Positions 63,583 to 64,000 of a DNA stretch of 64,000 nucleotides are shown piece after piece; position 1 is the stretch's first letter; the number at the start of each line of letters is the position of its first letter. The translations under genes and the position numbers were made by a program. This DNA comes from Marinobacter sp. Arc7-DN-1. GTDB taxonomy: Bacteria; Pseudomonadota; Gammaproteobacteria; Pseudomonadales; Oleiphilaceae. Below the pieces are notes generated by a model. The model was not told the DNA's origin and did no database searches. It saw nothing but the letters and a program-made list of their open reading frames with translations. Location of the stretch: contig NZ_CP031848.1 in the NCBI RefSeq assembly GCF_003441595.1, positions 2,046,001 to 2,110,000 on the forward strand. The letters run 5' to 3'.

Positions 63583-64000
63583 GTTTGCTTTCCCCTTGAA
63601 CCCGCCTTGTTTGGGGCAACCGCAACGGATTGTCCTTCGACAGCAGGGTACTCTGTAGATTCGACCGCCATGTCACCATTGCTGGACTTCACCTCTTCAC
63701 GATCCGGCCCGATGGTCTCCTGACCCATGGCCTGACCCATCAGGCGAGCCACCACCGCAATCAGTGCGAAACCTGCTCCGACCGGCATTGCAGCATAAGC
63801 CCAGGCAATAGATATCCCCAGGCCAGACAGCATCTGCGACTGGACCCGGAAGGTCATCGCGGTACCGAAATAAATCAGAACAAGCAGTACCGTCGCGCAG
63901 CAACCTGCAATCAGCACCTCCAGCCAGACGAGTCTTCTGCCTGGCACCAGCTTATAGATGACTTCCACCGACATCATGAAACCACCCCGGAATCCGGGAG
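63579..64000 (-). CDS. dctQ: TRAP transporter small permease (DctQ), C-terminal part
   Basis: The open frame runs to the end of the window without a start being needed, so the N-terminus is missing. The visible part has two membrane helices (WLEVLIAGCCATVLLVLIYF and AYAAMPVGAGFALIAVVARL) and the DctQ-like segment GGFMMSVEVIYKLVPGRRLV. It has an unusually long acidic C-terminal tail of about 40 residues. It overlaps dctM by 4 bp. Confidence 0.8.
   Translation of the reverse strand, partial: PGFRGGFMMSVEVIYKLVPGRRLVWLEVLIAGCCATVLLVLIYFGTAMTFRVQSQMLSGLGISIAWAYAAMPVGAGFALIAVVARLMGQAMGQETIGPDREEVKSSNGDMAVESTEYPAVEGQSVAVAPNKAGSRGKQT

Overview
The window reads as a chromosome segment of a marine gammaproteobacterium. 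Marinobacter or a close relative is the most likely source. This is inferred from the set of families present (a pqq cluster with ercA/ercS'-like genes, PQQ alcohol oxidation, mqo, sorAB, guanidine use) and from the moderately high GC content of the core; it was not tested by any search.

Layout. (1) 1-5760 is the right end of an integrated mobile island. It holds a YqaJ-type exonuclease start, a DUF932 protein, a small zinc-ribbon/glycine-zipper protein and a complete, AT-richer Gabija anti-phage pair (gajA-gajB). It ends at a short CCA-terminated sequence followed by a terminator, which looks like the 3' end of a tRNA or tmRNA gene used as attachment site. (2) 5835-9616 is an S41 peptidase gene split by a complete IS21-family element (istA-istB, 2430 bp, 5-bp target duplication). 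Removing the element restores one open frame. (3) 9755-25900 is mostly ordinary chromosome: an SDR oxidoreductase, cheV, a three-gene cluster (ATP-grasp, a 676-aa protein with a papain-like Cys/His/Asn arrangement, a TPP enzyme), mqo, a Ca2+/Na+ exchanger, sulfite dehydrogenase sorAB, msrAB, a metallophosphoesterase, a CarS-like protein and fumC. (4) 26035-36935 is the PQQ region on the minus strand: exaC, pqqA-B-C-D-E, an outer-membrane-type protein inserted between pqqE and pqqH together with a decayed second copy of the pqqE 3' end, pqqH, ercA and an ercS'-like hybrid kinase. (5) 37042-48981 is a guanidine-assimilation region. Two transcription units each carry an NtrC-like site, a sigma-54 promoter and a guanidine-I (ykkC) riboswitch. 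They encode two carboxyguanidine-deiminase-type subunits, guanidine (urea) carboxylase and an ABC importer split between the units. A tetR gene, an Ada-like gene and type III glutamine synthetase lie between them. (6) 49054-59895 is the periplasmic alcohol-oxidation region: a PQQ alcohol dehydrogenase with the Asp-x-Asp signature of lanthanide enzymes, an XoxJ/MoxJ-like binding protein, cytochrome c550, the PQQ-associated ABC exporter genes, a NitT/TauT-type importer and an AgmR/ErbR-like response regulator. (7) 59925-64000 is a TRAP transporter, aldehyde dehydrogenase and 3-hydroxyisobutyrate-dehydrogenase-like operon that runs off the window.

How the genes work together. The pqq genes make the cofactor for the quinoprotein dehydrogenase. 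That enzyme passes electrons to cytochrome c550, and exaC oxidises the resulting aldehyde. ErcA, ErcS' and the LuxR-type regulator are expected to control the set. Two different sequence motifs recur upstream of members of this set and may be regulator sites. The guanidine units combine a nitrogen-limitation signal (sigma-54/NtrC) with direct sensing of the substrate by RNA. No allophanate hydrolase is present, so the last step must be encoded elsewhere.
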